Shown here: positions 38,820 through 53,950 of the stretch, piece by piece | How positions within the stretch are numbered: position 1 is the stretch's first letter | Layout of the letters: each line of letters opens with the position of its first letter | Origin: Tubulanus polymorphus | Lineage: Eukaryota; Nemertea; Palaeonemertea; Tubulaniformes; Tubulanidae | Reading direction: 5' to 3' | Assembly: GCF_964204645.1 (NCBI RefSeq) | Contig: NC_134029.1 | Location: forward strand, 22,214,450 to 22,278,449 | Length of the DNA stretch: 64,000 nucleotides | Notes under the pieces: model-generated | What the model saw: the letters and a program-made list of their open reading frames with translations, nothing else | Databases searched by the model: none | What the model was told of the DNA's origin: nothing | Position numbers and translations under genes: made by a program

Positions 38820-39085
38820 GGCGAAACCTGAAAAGTAGTTCTCTTTCGAAGTGTATTCTGATTTCTACGGTTGTTTCGGATATTTTCGTGTCGTATTTCC
38901 CTGTCGACCCAGCGGCGATTGCCATATATTTAGTGGCGAGCGCGACTGGAATTGTGAGTCATGGCGTGCTATCTGTGAATTGGCTTCATCAGCTAAAACC
39001 AGATACGCGGTCATATTTTCTAAGAATTGTATTACCGGCAGGTGTTTTTCAGATCATCCCTATACACGACAGTTCGGACAGTTGA
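38820..39085 (+). other. Possible membrane-protein exon (weakly XK-related-like)
   Basis: It follows an acceptor (TTCATTCATACAG). The open frame from 38822 encodes two to three hydrophobic segments (ILISTVVSDIFVSYF; AIAIYLVASATGIVSHGVL; FLRIVLPAGVFQIIPI), with VNWLHQLKPD between the last two, and stops at 39083-39085. A donor-like GGTGTTTT also lies inside, near 39040. The order of helix, W-L-H-Q and basic linker loosely recalls XK-related proteins, but this is weak and no partner exon was found. It may be a pseudogene fragment. Confidence 0.25.
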
Positions 39086-40603
39086 GACGAGCAGCTCCGG
39101 GCGAAAACGTTAAAAATCCGTACAACAAACAACAAATATCTTTAAAATCGCTTTGAACGCACACAGCCCAGCCATCAGTTGAGTGGCTTTGCGCTATTAC
39201 ATACGAAATTTCTGAGTGCTTTTCTGATATATTTCTGCATTTGATAACTGATATTTTGAGAGCCTTTTATCGAAACTTCGTTACGTATGTTACCTATACG
39301 CAATGCGGAAACACCGCCCTGTAAATCCCGTCGATATTTCTCGGACCTCGCAAAAAAACCGCCTGATTGAAGATACAATAAAAATGTATCTGGAGTAATT
39401 TGCAGTTTACGGTCTAGTGAATCGGCAGCGATCAAATTGGTTTACTGTAAAAGTGCTTTCCGTTACATTACATCCATGCGTCGGGAACCGCATATACAAA
39501 TTTAATTTCATACGTATCGATATGCGGTGTAAATGGTACATGAAAGTGGATTTTCGGCAAATCAAGCGTCGTTATTTGCGAGTCGATGATACACAGCGCT
39601 AATTTCCGTACCCATCGGCAAAAAATCCATGTAACATAACGTGTCCCGTTTTTATTAAATTTACGTAGAATCTACTTAGCGTAAAATCACCATGTTGCAT
39701 ATATATACAGCACATTCTAGTTATTATATATATTGGGGTTTTTTTCATCTGTAAATTACTTTTCTGATTTTTTTGTCATTAATGTTTTATTCAGAATATC
39801 ACAGATCAACGTTCGTTGAAGGCAATATCGGTGACATAATTTTGTTACCCGATATGTTTTTCATATCGGTGTCTCTCAGCAGTAGAAATAGTTGGACGAT
39901 ATAGAAAACTAAATTGTGCAACGAGAAAAAAACCAAAAAGTTCAATGTGCTGACCAGACCGCGGCTAGGAAAATATATAACCCAAGTTGACTCAAGTCTA
40001 GACAAGTATTGCGTGCTCAGAGGTCGAAAGATTGCTTGGATCCATTTAGAGCAATACTTCACTCGAAGATTCTGGCAACAAATCATGTAATACCAACACG
40101 ATAACCATATACGTAATTCTGTTAGCCGGAACACTGTTGTAGCTGATCGTGCTGGCAACTTATTTGTCTAAAAGCAAAGTATTTTCGGCTTTCGCTTCGA
40201 GTATGGATACAGAGTCCTTTTGAAGTTAAGGCGTATCGTCAGGAGTTTGTATATCGTTAACAGGGATTAATATTGCAATCAGTACTGACAGCCTTTAGGT
40301 ATTGTTCTAATGGCTTTTGACAGGTGTTCCTGACTTGTATCTTCTTGGTGTCATCTACCTATTATCCTAATACGTCTTCCTGTGGCCCAACCCTACAGCT
40401 TTGTAAACAAGCTTGTTGTTTTTCTAGTTAAGTCGTGACACCCGACGCCCTGATGCGGCGTGAAATAGAATAAATTATATTCTCAGATTCCAGCGTACAT
40501 TAGATTAGAATAGTCCCGAATCACAGAGGCGCGTCTGCGGCATAATTGTGCGATGTATATGTTCATACCTACTTTCATTTCCTTCAACACGCCACCGATA
40601 TCA

Positions 40604-40983
40604 TCATCGCCACGAACCAGATGAGAACTGCTCCACGAACGATTCTTGCTTCAGGCGACGGTTCTGCGATCTTATGATATTTTTCGTTACATTTGCTTCG
40701 CTTCCGATGATCAATTGATAATGGGAATAGCCGGCAATTTCATCGTTTCGAAATGACATATTACACGATATCAAAAACCACATCAAACCTCGAATTACAA
40801 ATAAATCACGCTTGAGATATTGGATCATTTCTGACGTCACGTCATCTGATTGGGTACCGTTCGTTAATACTTTTTCCAGACAACCCAATACATCGAAGCT
40901 GTCAACGATTCCTGCGCCAGAATTACTCGTCGCAGATTGTGCCGACTCCCATAAACTAACACAAACGTCGTCGTACGACTGAC
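40604..40983 (-). other. Possible coding exon, unknown family
   Basis: The minus-strand frame opens just after an acceptor-like AACGTCAG and stays open about 126 codons to a double TGA at about 40604. It reads like a folded protein: YDDVCVSLWESAQSA near the start, VDSFDVLGCLEKVLTN, then a hydrophobic VIRGLMWFLISCNMSF, and three Asn-x-Ser/Thr sites. Two more minus frames lie to the right (40988-41266 and 41282-41590) but have separate stops and no clear junctions. I do not recognise a family. Confidence 0.3.
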
Positions 40984-41590
40984 GTTCTCAATTTTTCCGA
41001 ATTGACACTTGTAGGTTTTGAGGTAGGAAGTTGGCCAATAACGCCGTCTGATGGAATTCCCTCACGAGCCTAATTTGGAGTTGCAGGAACACGGTTCCTT
41101 CCAAAATAAATCGGATGTTGGTACTTATTGATAGACACATTAACACGCATCCGCGCTGAATGCGGTGACATACAGTAAGCAGGTGTGACGTCATATCCTT
41201 CCGATTCGTTACTTCCGCTTTGCCCGACTGGGAATTGGGATTAAGGGTGTCTGCACTCCCCTTCACTATAACCTCATATTGTCAGACGGCTGTTGAAGAA
41301 TCATTGCTTATCTTTATTTGCTTATGATACCTGTTTTGGTTCCTACTGAATGGTTTCGCACTGTCATGCCATATGTCACTCGATATATCATCGATTACGA
41401 AAAACAACTTACATTGTTCAGAAATAATGGTGAGTACGAATATGTGAAGCTTAAGCGTCGTAGTTCTGCAGATGGTATATGCAGAGATCCTTTTTAAAAA
41501 GTGCGAATGAATGAAAACTACTGACGTCATGCATTTCCTGTCGCCGTGATGTGTTTGCTTTTCTGGCAGGTTGTCACTCGGCCAGATCAA

Positions 41591-44018
41591 ACATTGGACG
41601 GCAAAAATTGCGACGCAGAACGACTAAATCACGCTTTTATAGCGAATATAAACTTATAAGAAACAGTCGTACACGATGGTGCTCCAGCGCTGGAATTGTT
41701 TATGAACAGCCGTAAATATACAGTAATACACCCGTGGGTGCACTTTTACATTACTATGAGGTGCGACTAGCTACCATTTTGACGGTTGAGTTTGAATCGT
41801 TTAGTATTGGGCTGCTGTGACGTTTATTTAATGTAAATCGGATCTGCGACGTAGATTTAAAAGGAAATCTCCAAAAGCGAATGGGTAAAGCGATTCAATT
41901 CCCTCGTTGAATGCTAGTGCAGCTCTTTGAAGTTTTTATGTGTTGCGAAACAACGTTCTAAGAATTGCTTTTATTTATCGTAATGCAGCTGTTCTCTGCG
42001 ATTCGAAAATAAACCATAAATAACCTAAACGTATATTGTTATCCGAGATTTCCAATGGAAGGAAGTGAAATAATTTTCCAAAAACGCTATTTGAGAACAA
42101 CATCGGGTCTCCGATGAAGTGTTGGGGAATATTCCCTTCACCACTACTGAGATCATAGAGAAAGTGCACGATATTCCCGGGTAATGTCACGGATTCTGAT
42201 CAATTAGGAATCACAAGCAAGTTAGACTCGGATTCTGATTTACGTCATTGTCTGTTAATCGTGAGTGCCTCGGACATATTCAATTACTTACGACAATACA
42301 AGGCCAATACTGGAATTCAATTTTACAGTACTGGCCATAATTGACGCGTATAATGTCAAATTGTCAAACTATTCAATGATCTTACTCCCATAAGCCATAG
42401 TATATTGTCAAAGCGATATTCAGCATACTTTAGAAATTTTGAGGACCATATTTCTGACGGCACTTTTCACCACCTGTTAGTCTTAAAAAGCCTCTAAATG
42501 CCATGAAATAATCCTAGAATTTCAAGATTTTCCTAACCACCCCGCATTGCGCATTGGCACCAGATCTTGGCATTCCATATATGAGAAGCACTTATTTCAC
42601 TTATTGCCCAAAATTTTCGTCCGATACTGTGTAGCTTAAACCTTGGATCCGTGTCTGAACACTGCCTTCGTTTATGTGGGGTGTATATTTAAACTAAACA
42701 CAAGAATTCGTAAACTGGTGCCAAAACTCAACAACGGAATAATTATTCTTGCCGATTTTAATCACACCGGAAAGAGAAACGCGAAGGAACGTAATCCGTT
42801 TATTTTACATTCATAGAAACAGCATCTCGGCGATTAGATGACGGAGCAGTTCGGATGAATCTCGTATTTCATCGATCTGTCGCAAAAGGTGCATTAAAAC
42901 GCAGTATATGTATTGACGGTGCACTCGTGTAAATAAACACAGGTAAATTGGATAACTGAACATGTACGAACAGCTTTATCGATCCGCTGTTCACTGAATC
43001 GAAAATAAAAAAGATAAGCGAAAGCAAGGTTCGAGTATTTATTTGATATGTAACTAATGGTCGGTGAATGGAAGCGACTACTGAGCACAGCTTTGCTTTA
43101 TGTGTATCGAGAAATGTTTGCCCGCCAGTTCAGACAAATGCCTGTAATTTGTTAATGATGGACAAATCAAATTTTCGAGCCAGTCAAAGCACGTAATCGG
43201 TAGAACAGACGCGAACCCCGCGGGCGTGCTCCGGCTCTTTACCACTTGTCAAACGATTCGATACAAAGCATTCGAGGAGGAATGACGGTGAAATTTCATT
43301 TTGAATATCTCACAGCTATAAAACAGTTAGCTCTTTTCACGCGCGTTTGGTTTCGTGAGAAAATTAGGTTTCGTCGAATGGCGTTGTGGTTAGTTGAGAC
43401 GAGGCAGCCAGAGAGTGAGGGTTTTAGATGCGCACCCTGTTTAATACTTCGATGTCGTTAGTTCATTGTCTTATCTTTAGACATCGATATGATTTTCAGC
43501 TCGTTAAGCATAAGACATATCAATAGAAACCGCATGTTTCAATTATATTGGAACTGACGTCCACCGGAGCGAATCATCGATACATTTTCCAACGTACGTC
43601 GACAGAAATATGAACCTATCCGTACAACCTCATGAGATCTCAGAAATTTCGTTTGCTCAAAATCAAATCTCGTGAAGCGCAATTCCCCGAAGAACGACGC
43701 ATCCCGAACGAAGTGAGTGGAGGTTATTTTTGTCAGTTCTACACACGAAACGAACGAACGAGCCTAAACGTTAGAAAAAAATCGTTGAAAAATATCTCCC
43801 AAAGCTCATTAAGCAAAAGACGAAAATGCATTCGAGTTTTACCGCGTGGGAAATCTGCTCGACTCGACAAGACAATGATTGAACCATGTCGATCATTATA
43901 GATCACAGAAACAACGAACATCTATTTCGTTCGAAGGCAAATTCGTGACTTTCATTCGATGTAAAAATTCCAATAGAAGTTTATAGCCATTAGCGAATTA
44001 AAGTGCACGACCTGCACT
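41591..44018. other. Intergenic, no supported gene
   Basis: AT-rich DNA with scattered short frames. A 71-codon minus frame (41975-42190) has its stop immediately followed by AATAAA on that strand, which could mark the 3' end of a small transcript, but there is no recognisable domain or upstream exon. Confidence 0.3.
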
Positions 44019-44420
44019 GACTATTCAATTTTCAATTCAATTCAATTTATTTCAATTTCTTCATCGTGCCGTCTTATGCAATATGATATGGACAGCAATA
44101 ACGAGAACAAAATAAAATGCGACCAGTAAAATAAAAATAGTCAGTACATACAGATACAAATACACACAAAATAAACATCACCAACACAGAGAAAAAACAA
44201 AAGATTTTTATTTTTTTCATCTTAAAATATGGAATTTCCCTGTTATTTATTTGGCTGGTAAATTTCGTTTGATTTTTCGATTGAGTGTCCCATACAGACC
44301 CACGACACCTGCCGGGAGCGAAACAGGGGGTTTGATTTTGAAATCGGAAATCGAAGTACAAATATAGTTGGGTGATCGGCGGTCGAGTTAACAGAATTTT
44401 TTTTTTTTTTTTTTTAAATC
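44019..44420 (-). mobile_element. Retroelement-like fragment with A tail (minus strand)
   Basis: It includes CAATT-rich repeats at 44023-44058, the second copy of the dispersed repeat (44219-44364), and a 19-T run at 44397-44415, which is a poly-A tract on the minus strand. AAATCGAAGTACAA-type sequence occurs just after the poly-T, and a near-match lies at 44340-44362. This layout suggests one or two overlapping non-LTR/SINE insertions. No open reading frame of a transposase or reverse transcriptase is present. Confidence 0.4.
44219..44364 (-). repeat. Dispersed repeat, copy 2 (inverted relative to copy 1)
   Basis: The reverse complement of this block aligns with 38528-38690 over most of its length, including CAAATAAATAACAGGG and AAAATCAAACCCCCTGTTTC. 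Confidence 0.6.
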
Positions 44421-47400
44421 GAAGTACAAGATTTTAACAGAGAAGAATTATGAAAAACATGAACGACAGAAATCGAACGTTTGTACGTTGAAAATAGATA
44501 CCCCCTGAAGTGAAACTTTGCTCTATCGATTCGTCTCGAATCGTCGGGATTTTGATAATCAGGGTAACAGTGATTATAAATCCCTTAGCGTTTGATCGAC
44601 TAGTACATATTGCATCACCCGGGGGTTTATGGAGGTATAAATTGCGCTGATGATTGTAACAGTAATGGAAATCTATGAAATATTTATGTTAAATATCCGG
44701 AGCCTTGATCTACCAAGACGCTACACAACAATATCGATGGTTTACTCTATATCCGTAGTCGTATAAGCAATTTCTTTGTGTTAATTATCCGAAGACCACT
44801 GTATACGCGACATCTGGATTTCTCAATGATTATCTCATGATATAATCACAATATCGGTCGAAGAATATGATATCTATGTGAGAAAGAAAAAACAGTCGCA
44901 GTGCGCGCGCTACAGCGCCGTCAGTTACGCGGCAAATAGAATAAAATCACAGATGCGTGTTTGAATTCGTGCTAATTATGTGTTACTTTCACAGGTTCTT
45001 TACCAATCAATCGATCGAGCTTCGTTGAAATCGAACGCTAATATAATTTAATCCTCTTTGCTTTAATCAGCCGCGAAAGTAGTCGTTAAGGCAAACATTT
45101 GTATAAGGTACCACTTGTAAAGCGTCGAGGATATTAATGCTTTTGATATTGATAAATGTACCAGAGTAAATATTTCAATGGAGAATGACGATGTCTATCG
45201 GCTTCCTGTGTCAACAAACACCTTTTTCAACTAAATTATTAATCGGTTGATTCAGTATCGGATGGTTTTAAAACAGACTAGAAATACGAGCGGCTCTCCG
45301 CAAACTGCGAAGCGCTGAAAATGCATCCGCCCTTGCTAGCCGTTGAATACTCTTTCGACGTCGACGAATGAATTATATTTGCAAGCTTTGAAATACGGTC
45401 GGGTATTCTGCGCGGGATTTTGACAATTCGTCCGGAAAAAAATTAGCAACATAACCGATTACAGCGATGAATAGACGTATGAAATGGCCTTGATCGGTGA
45501 TGGTTCAATTTATCCTGAAACATTTACTACAAACTATACATCGCTCCGAACGCAAATATATTCAGTCGATATGTACTCATTAGACGAAGCAATGCGTTCA
45601 GTAGTTTTTTGCCTACGCCGTACGCAATCTCATCAATCAACTATTGTGTCAATGTTAGCTAGATCGCGTGTCCACCCGCCTATACGGCTGGTGTCTGGTC
45701 GTTTTAGCTAAATTACCACTAGCTCAGTCTTATCACTGTCTTATCATCGCACACGTGAAAAGAACCGCCGTCCTTTGTGAACAGGTCTTCGACCGCGTCG
45801 GAGGGAGAGACGACGAAATATCGACTTTCGGCCGATTTTAAAAATTAATGGGAGAAGCTGGTTTTGCGTCGCATCACGGGTTTCGAGTGGTCATCGTTGC
45901 TTTGTGCAAATTACTCTTACACGAGCATATTCGTGGCTCCTCTTATTGGCTTCCGATACGGGTAACTCTCACGGCAAATAGTGTTTGTTGTCTATTATCG
46001 AAAAAAGATATTGGCAAATTGACTAACAATGCCAATTCCGTTCCGGAGCGCATTGAAAAGAAGTGAAACAAACGCAGCGACCCCAAAGGATTCTCACCGA
46101 TGACGATGTTAGACATGCGAAACTTGTTCTTTTAATCTAAAAGCTGAAAATGCTATTCCATAGATTTTTGTTCTCTTTTTTAACACATCTCTCCAATGTG
46201 GTATGACAAAATAAGCGTCGAAATAATCCCATCGAGAAATGATCTGATTATCAGACATAACTAAACAGACAGCGATAGAGAGGGAGGGATGGCCTATTTC
46301 ATAATTCCCGTCAGAGAAATGTTATTTATCAAATCATCAACTCCAGGTAGAATAAGAGCTCAATCTATATGTCTGTATACGATGAATTTAACGATGTCAA
46401 GTATATTACATTATACAAGTCAGCGAAGAACGTCTATAATGTCGATGGACAATGGTTGCATGTCAGTTTAACTAGAAGCGATGTCGGCCTGAGTAACGTC
46501 GGTCAATAACTACGCCTTCATCAATATACGAACGTTATTAATATGCGGGATACAAGTTTAACAGAATTTGATTTCTGAACGACGAACTGGCAATTCCGGC
46601 CGCTTGTTTAGAAATGTAACGATTATCATTTTGGATTCTTGGCCTGAGTTCAGATGTGTGGTTTCCCCGTTGAGTATGCAGATATGTAATAAGATATGTA
46701 ACTAATTCGTTGCAGTACCGAAACACGAGCACAATAGAACTTTTAGAACTTCTAGAAGAACTTTATGTACTGCACCGTTAGTGGTCAGATTGACACTCGA
46801 GTCATTACTGATGGCTACCGCACTCACCACCAAATCTCTTAAACTCACATTCATCGAATTCCTCTCGGCCTTTCTCGATAAAACTCACTAGACAGCGATC
46901 GCAGCGGAAACGAGTGCTCGGACGGGTATGACATGGTCCATTAGTCCGACCGATTTATTTTCCTCGATATAACGCTAACCACGTGAGTGATGATAATGGC
47001 GCAGGAAGCTTTGTCACTTAACGCTTGTTCAGGAGCATTCGACGACCGCGTCAGAATCTTAAGATCTTCGTATGGCGTCTGCAAACAAACTCTTAACGAA
47101 CACGATATTGCGAATAACTTCCTTGTTTTTAACGAGACAAAAAAACTTATAACCGCACTTTTTTATACACTGTCTGATATATCATTTCCCGATGAACTTA
47201 ATTAATTTATCAGTAATCGCACCTCGATATTTTGAACTAGTGATTTAGTCGGAGAGATTTGGCGGTATCAATTTGAAGGATCATCTTCGGCAATTAATAT
47301 AACCGTGGCTTGGATAGACATTTCTAGAATATGCAACCTGACCCGACAGACGTTCATTCATTGCGATCGCGTATCATTTTCTCATTAAAACCTGGCTTAT

Positions 47401-47589
47401 TTTCGAAGGTACGTCTATTTCATTAGATACAATTTAGCTACTATGAACTATCAAGCCGCAATATTGAATTCATTGAATACATGTAATGTACAAATATATA
47501 TAAACGTATGTGTAAAATTGATTCAGCGTCTAAACCTGGACATGTTTGATCTTTGATCTTACTGATTACAACATCATAGAAATTACAAA
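44421..47589. other. Intergenic, no supported gene
   Basis: No exon, RNA gene or structured repeat could be supported. The longest frames (about 75 codons) have no domain-like features. Confidence 0.4.
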
Positions 47590-50297
<2,708 letters not shown>

Positions 50298-51653
50298 ATG
50301 GGGACCTGTACTTCTAATTTACTAATGGTGTGGACGAGTTTCATACTTATCGTGTCCGATAAAGTTTGCGTTTCGTTTATTGCATCTAATTCATCATCGT
50401 TTCGACGGCTACGCCTAACAGCGGCCGAAAGTGCTAGGAATGAAAGTGCTAGGAATTTAAACGAAACTAATTTCAACGGATCTTGGTTCGGCGGCCAATT
50501 CAAAGAGTTTCCCGATAACGAAAGAACTTCGTCGAATATTACCGATTCAAACGGGGATAGTTCAGGTAGAATTTCGAATAACGGTAGTTTCATCAGGGGC
50601 GCCGATCAAAAATTGGAAAAGTCATCCATTTATAGGAATAGCGGTACGGAAATTCGCGGTAAGAAAACAGTTGATATGGAAAACCAATCGCGTGTGGATA
50701 CGCCTCTAAATAATATGGATTTAACTCGTAGCATAGAAAATCGAAATGTTCCAAACACAACAAATCATCGTGAAATCGTTCGTCTTGGTAACGCAAGTGA
50801 GTTTTTCAATAGTGAATTTCCCGATCAAACTATGAATTATTCAAATTTATCTACGCCAAATTTTAAGGCGAACGACGAAAAACTAGAAAATCGAACTTTA
50901 CCGAATGAAAAATATAGGACGTTAAATATTACCACAGAAAGTATTAGTTCAGTGGATCAAATGAATCGATCTAGACGAAAAGATTTGGGTAAAAGTGAAT
51001 TTATAGAACATCTTAGTTATGATAGTGGTAATAATGTATCAGATTATAAACCGATGGTAGATTCGGAGACGAACAATTCTGAATCGACAAACAGCGTAAG
51101 AACTTCGAAAGAGAGCGATGAATTACCGTCGATCGATTCGACGACAGAAAATTCCACGTTTTTCGGCGCGAAAGACATCGAGCACGATGGAAATGGACGC
51201 CGGAGCGAACAACAATCTTTAATGAGTGATACAAACAAAACGGAAAGAACGAAGGAGAATTATGATATATTCAATGTAACATCAAATATGCACGTAATGC
51301 CTATAGAAAAGCCGCCACGTGAGGAGGAGCTTTTAGACAAAAAACGTCATTTATCGTCATTTTTACGCTTCGGATTGTTCGGGAAAAACGATACCCGGAA
51401 ACAAATGAAACATCGGATCAGTTATAATATAACGAATAACATTCCGTCATACCACACTCACGATAAAGAAATCTCGTCGTTAGCAGAAGGAAAGACCATT
51501 ATTTATATCGGGGGATTGTTTGAATTATCAGAAACATCATTTGCCGCAAATGGCCACTCGGAATTAGCCGCAGCGCAGATGGCCATTGATCACGTCAACT
51601 TAGCTGACTTCCTGCCTGGATATTATCTAAAAATGCTTTTTAATGACACTCAG
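50298..51653 (+). CDS. GABA-B-like class C GPCR, first coding exon (partial, 452 codons)
   Basis: Starts with a plausible signal peptide (LLMVWTSFILIVSDKVCVS; a second ATG at 50325 is also possible). About 370 hydrophilic, Asn/Ser-rich residues with many N-x-S/T sites follow. From about residue 398 the Venus-flytrap (periplasmic-binding-protein-like) ligand domain begins: KTIIYIGGLFELSE, then SELAAAQMAIDHVN, FLPGYYLKMLFNDTQ. The exon ends at the phase-0 donor CAG|GTAAGA (51653). The YIGGLF..A..MA..HVN..LPGY.L....ND pattern is that of GABA-B receptor subunits and close relatives. The remaining lobes and the seven membrane helices are not in the window. The long glycosylatable N-terminal extension is unusual for this family. 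Confidence 0.8.
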
Positions 51654-53711
51654 GTAAGATTTGTTCGTGGTCTATCAACGTATAAGTCAAATCGAAGCAA
51701 ACAACAGGGTGTTAACAGGGGCGACCTCTAGTTAGACCATTTTGAGGTAAGGTCATCGGATCAAGATAGGGCCCAAGGTGTTGGATAGTATATACAGTAT
51801 GCCTAAATTTGTTAGACCAATCTCTGACTAATATTACCGAGCTTACATCCCAACTTGTGGTATAATCGTGTTATGATGTTGATATAACGGAGGACACCAA
51901 GGGTAATACATGTGTTGACGGTTGAATGACGGAAAATGAAAGATGAGCATTTAGCTGTTTATAGCTTTTATAGTTTTTGAGACAACGTAACGGCACTGTA
52001 GCATTAAGATGGGTAAAACTTGGGCAACACTGCCACTTGGTGGGTTGACTGACTGTGAAAAAGATCAATTGCTGAATCGACATCTAGAGTTCTTGAATAA
52101 TCATTGCCATTCTAACGACTTATATAGAAATAGAATGACATGAATCTTGTATTTGAAGCAAATCGACTTGTCGGAAGACATGTCTTTTAGAAGACACGCT
52201 TGTTTCATAATAGTCTAGTGGAATATGTTTCCCTTTGCATGACAATTTTCACTGAATCGATTACATCTGTGACTGTGTATAAAAAATGCGATTCAAAGTT
52301 TCTGAATGAACACGGTTTCGAGTTACAAATTATGTTTTAACTAATTATCCAAATCTAAATATCGTTCAAAATATAGAATTGTTACACGTGGCGCATAGTC
52401 GAATTTCCAATACACCAATATCTTTATCGGTTCACAATTTCATCGTTAATTTACCAGAATTCAGTGAGTTATGCATTGTTTGGTCAACTACAATGGGAAC
52501 CATACCGGTTGCATGCTTGTTTATCGAAACTTTCAGTTCAAAATCGAATATTTCATTGAATAAATCAGCAACACGACAACAGGCCGTTTATTAATTACTA
52601 AAGAATTTGCGTCGCGTTAACGGCTCGTGAAAAGAATTCGCCGTTAGCCGGGGAAACAATTAATAACCGTCGTATTAATTGAATATGAAGCCAGGTTTAC
52701 TGATTATTAAGTTAATCATTATTGACTGCGGCAGCGTGGGTGAAATGATTGCGAATGTCTCACGTACATAAGGCACAGGACCAAACGCAATCAAATATAC
52801 ATTAGATTATGTACAAAGCTCGGCGTGATTGGTTCTGCAAGACGCTTATTGTTCTATGATATAAAGCATCGATAGTGGTCGCATATATACTATCCCGACT
52901 AGACACTATCACGGCAAAGCGATACGAAATGAGCTGGATAGGTTGATTCCTGTCAACATCAAACGCCGCGTTCGCTTCATCCGCAAATCTCGCCGTAAAC
53001 ATCAGGGAATATTATCGAAGGTCATCGCTTATATTTCAAGTCACGTGATAACAGAGATGCGTCTGATTGGCTAGAAGTTGACGGCGACAACGCTGACAGA
53101 AGAAAGGACACAATTTTCTCTGGAGAGATGTTCACCTGCAAAAATGTTTGGTAGACCATGTTTGATGAGCTATCATTCGCAGTGCAATAGTTTTAGCAGC
53201 ATGTCATTCGAATCCCTGCCTGTACTTTTACCGACATATCCTTGCACTTTATGAATCACCTATGTTCGCACAGTAATACCTACAAGAATATTGCAGTGAT
53301 GGAATTAGTGAATGGTAACTTCTTAGTTCAACACGAATGATGTATTATCGGAAGACCCATCTTGGATGGGTTTGAAAGGGAGTCTTTGATCTTGGAGCCA
53401 AGCTGACCTCAATGCAGGAAAATCTCAATGCAAGTGCAGGTTAAAGGGAAAAGCAGGTCCAAGGTACCCCTAAACTTTGACCGGTTCAGCCAGGAAAAAA
53501 ATCCTGATTGGCTTAATCCGATGAAAATACATACTCCTCCTATTAAAACTCATACTTCTGAGTATACCCAGAAGCCCGGAAAATCCAATCTTTGATCATT
53601 GCTATTAATTGAAGATCTATAGCGCGAAACAACATTGTTGCAATAAAAAGTTGTTTAGAAAACTGTTGCTAGGCCTGGTACGATAACCACACTCAAACGT
53701 GGTGAACAGAT

Positions 53712-53950
53712 GATAAGATAAAAACCCACTATTTACAAATTAAAAGAAATCTAAAATCGAGAATTCATTTACTGAAACAATCTAAAATATGAGAACACGA
53801 CGTTTCGATCTCACACTAGAGATCTGACGATGACGATGATCTCTAGTGTGAGATCGAAACGTCGTGTTCTTATATTTTAGATTGTTTCAATTGATAAATT
53901 CTCGATTTTAGATTTCTTTTAATTTGTAAATAGTGGATTTTTATCTTATC
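53712..53950. repeat. Inverted repeat with ~113-bp arms
   Basis: Left arm 53712-53824 and right arm 53838-53950 are near-perfect reverse complements, separated by a 13-nt spacer (TGACGATGACGAT). Arms differ at only a few bases. Outside them a short direct repeat, GCTAGGCCT...ACTCAAACGTG, occurs on both sides (about 53667-53700 and 53955-53980), so the arms may have arisen by insertion or tail-to-tail duplication. Confidence 0.85.
53824..53863 (+). ncRNA. Degenerate hammerhead-ribozyme-like motif
   Basis: CTGACGA (53824-53830) matches the hammerhead box CUGANGA. GATCTC-TAGTGT-GAGATC (53838-53855) forms a perfect hairpin, followed by GAAAC (53856-53860) and GTC. Seven extra bases between the first box and the hairpin break the normal geometry, so it is probably inactive. 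Such motifs are known in Penelope-like elements and retrozymes. Confidence 0.35.
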
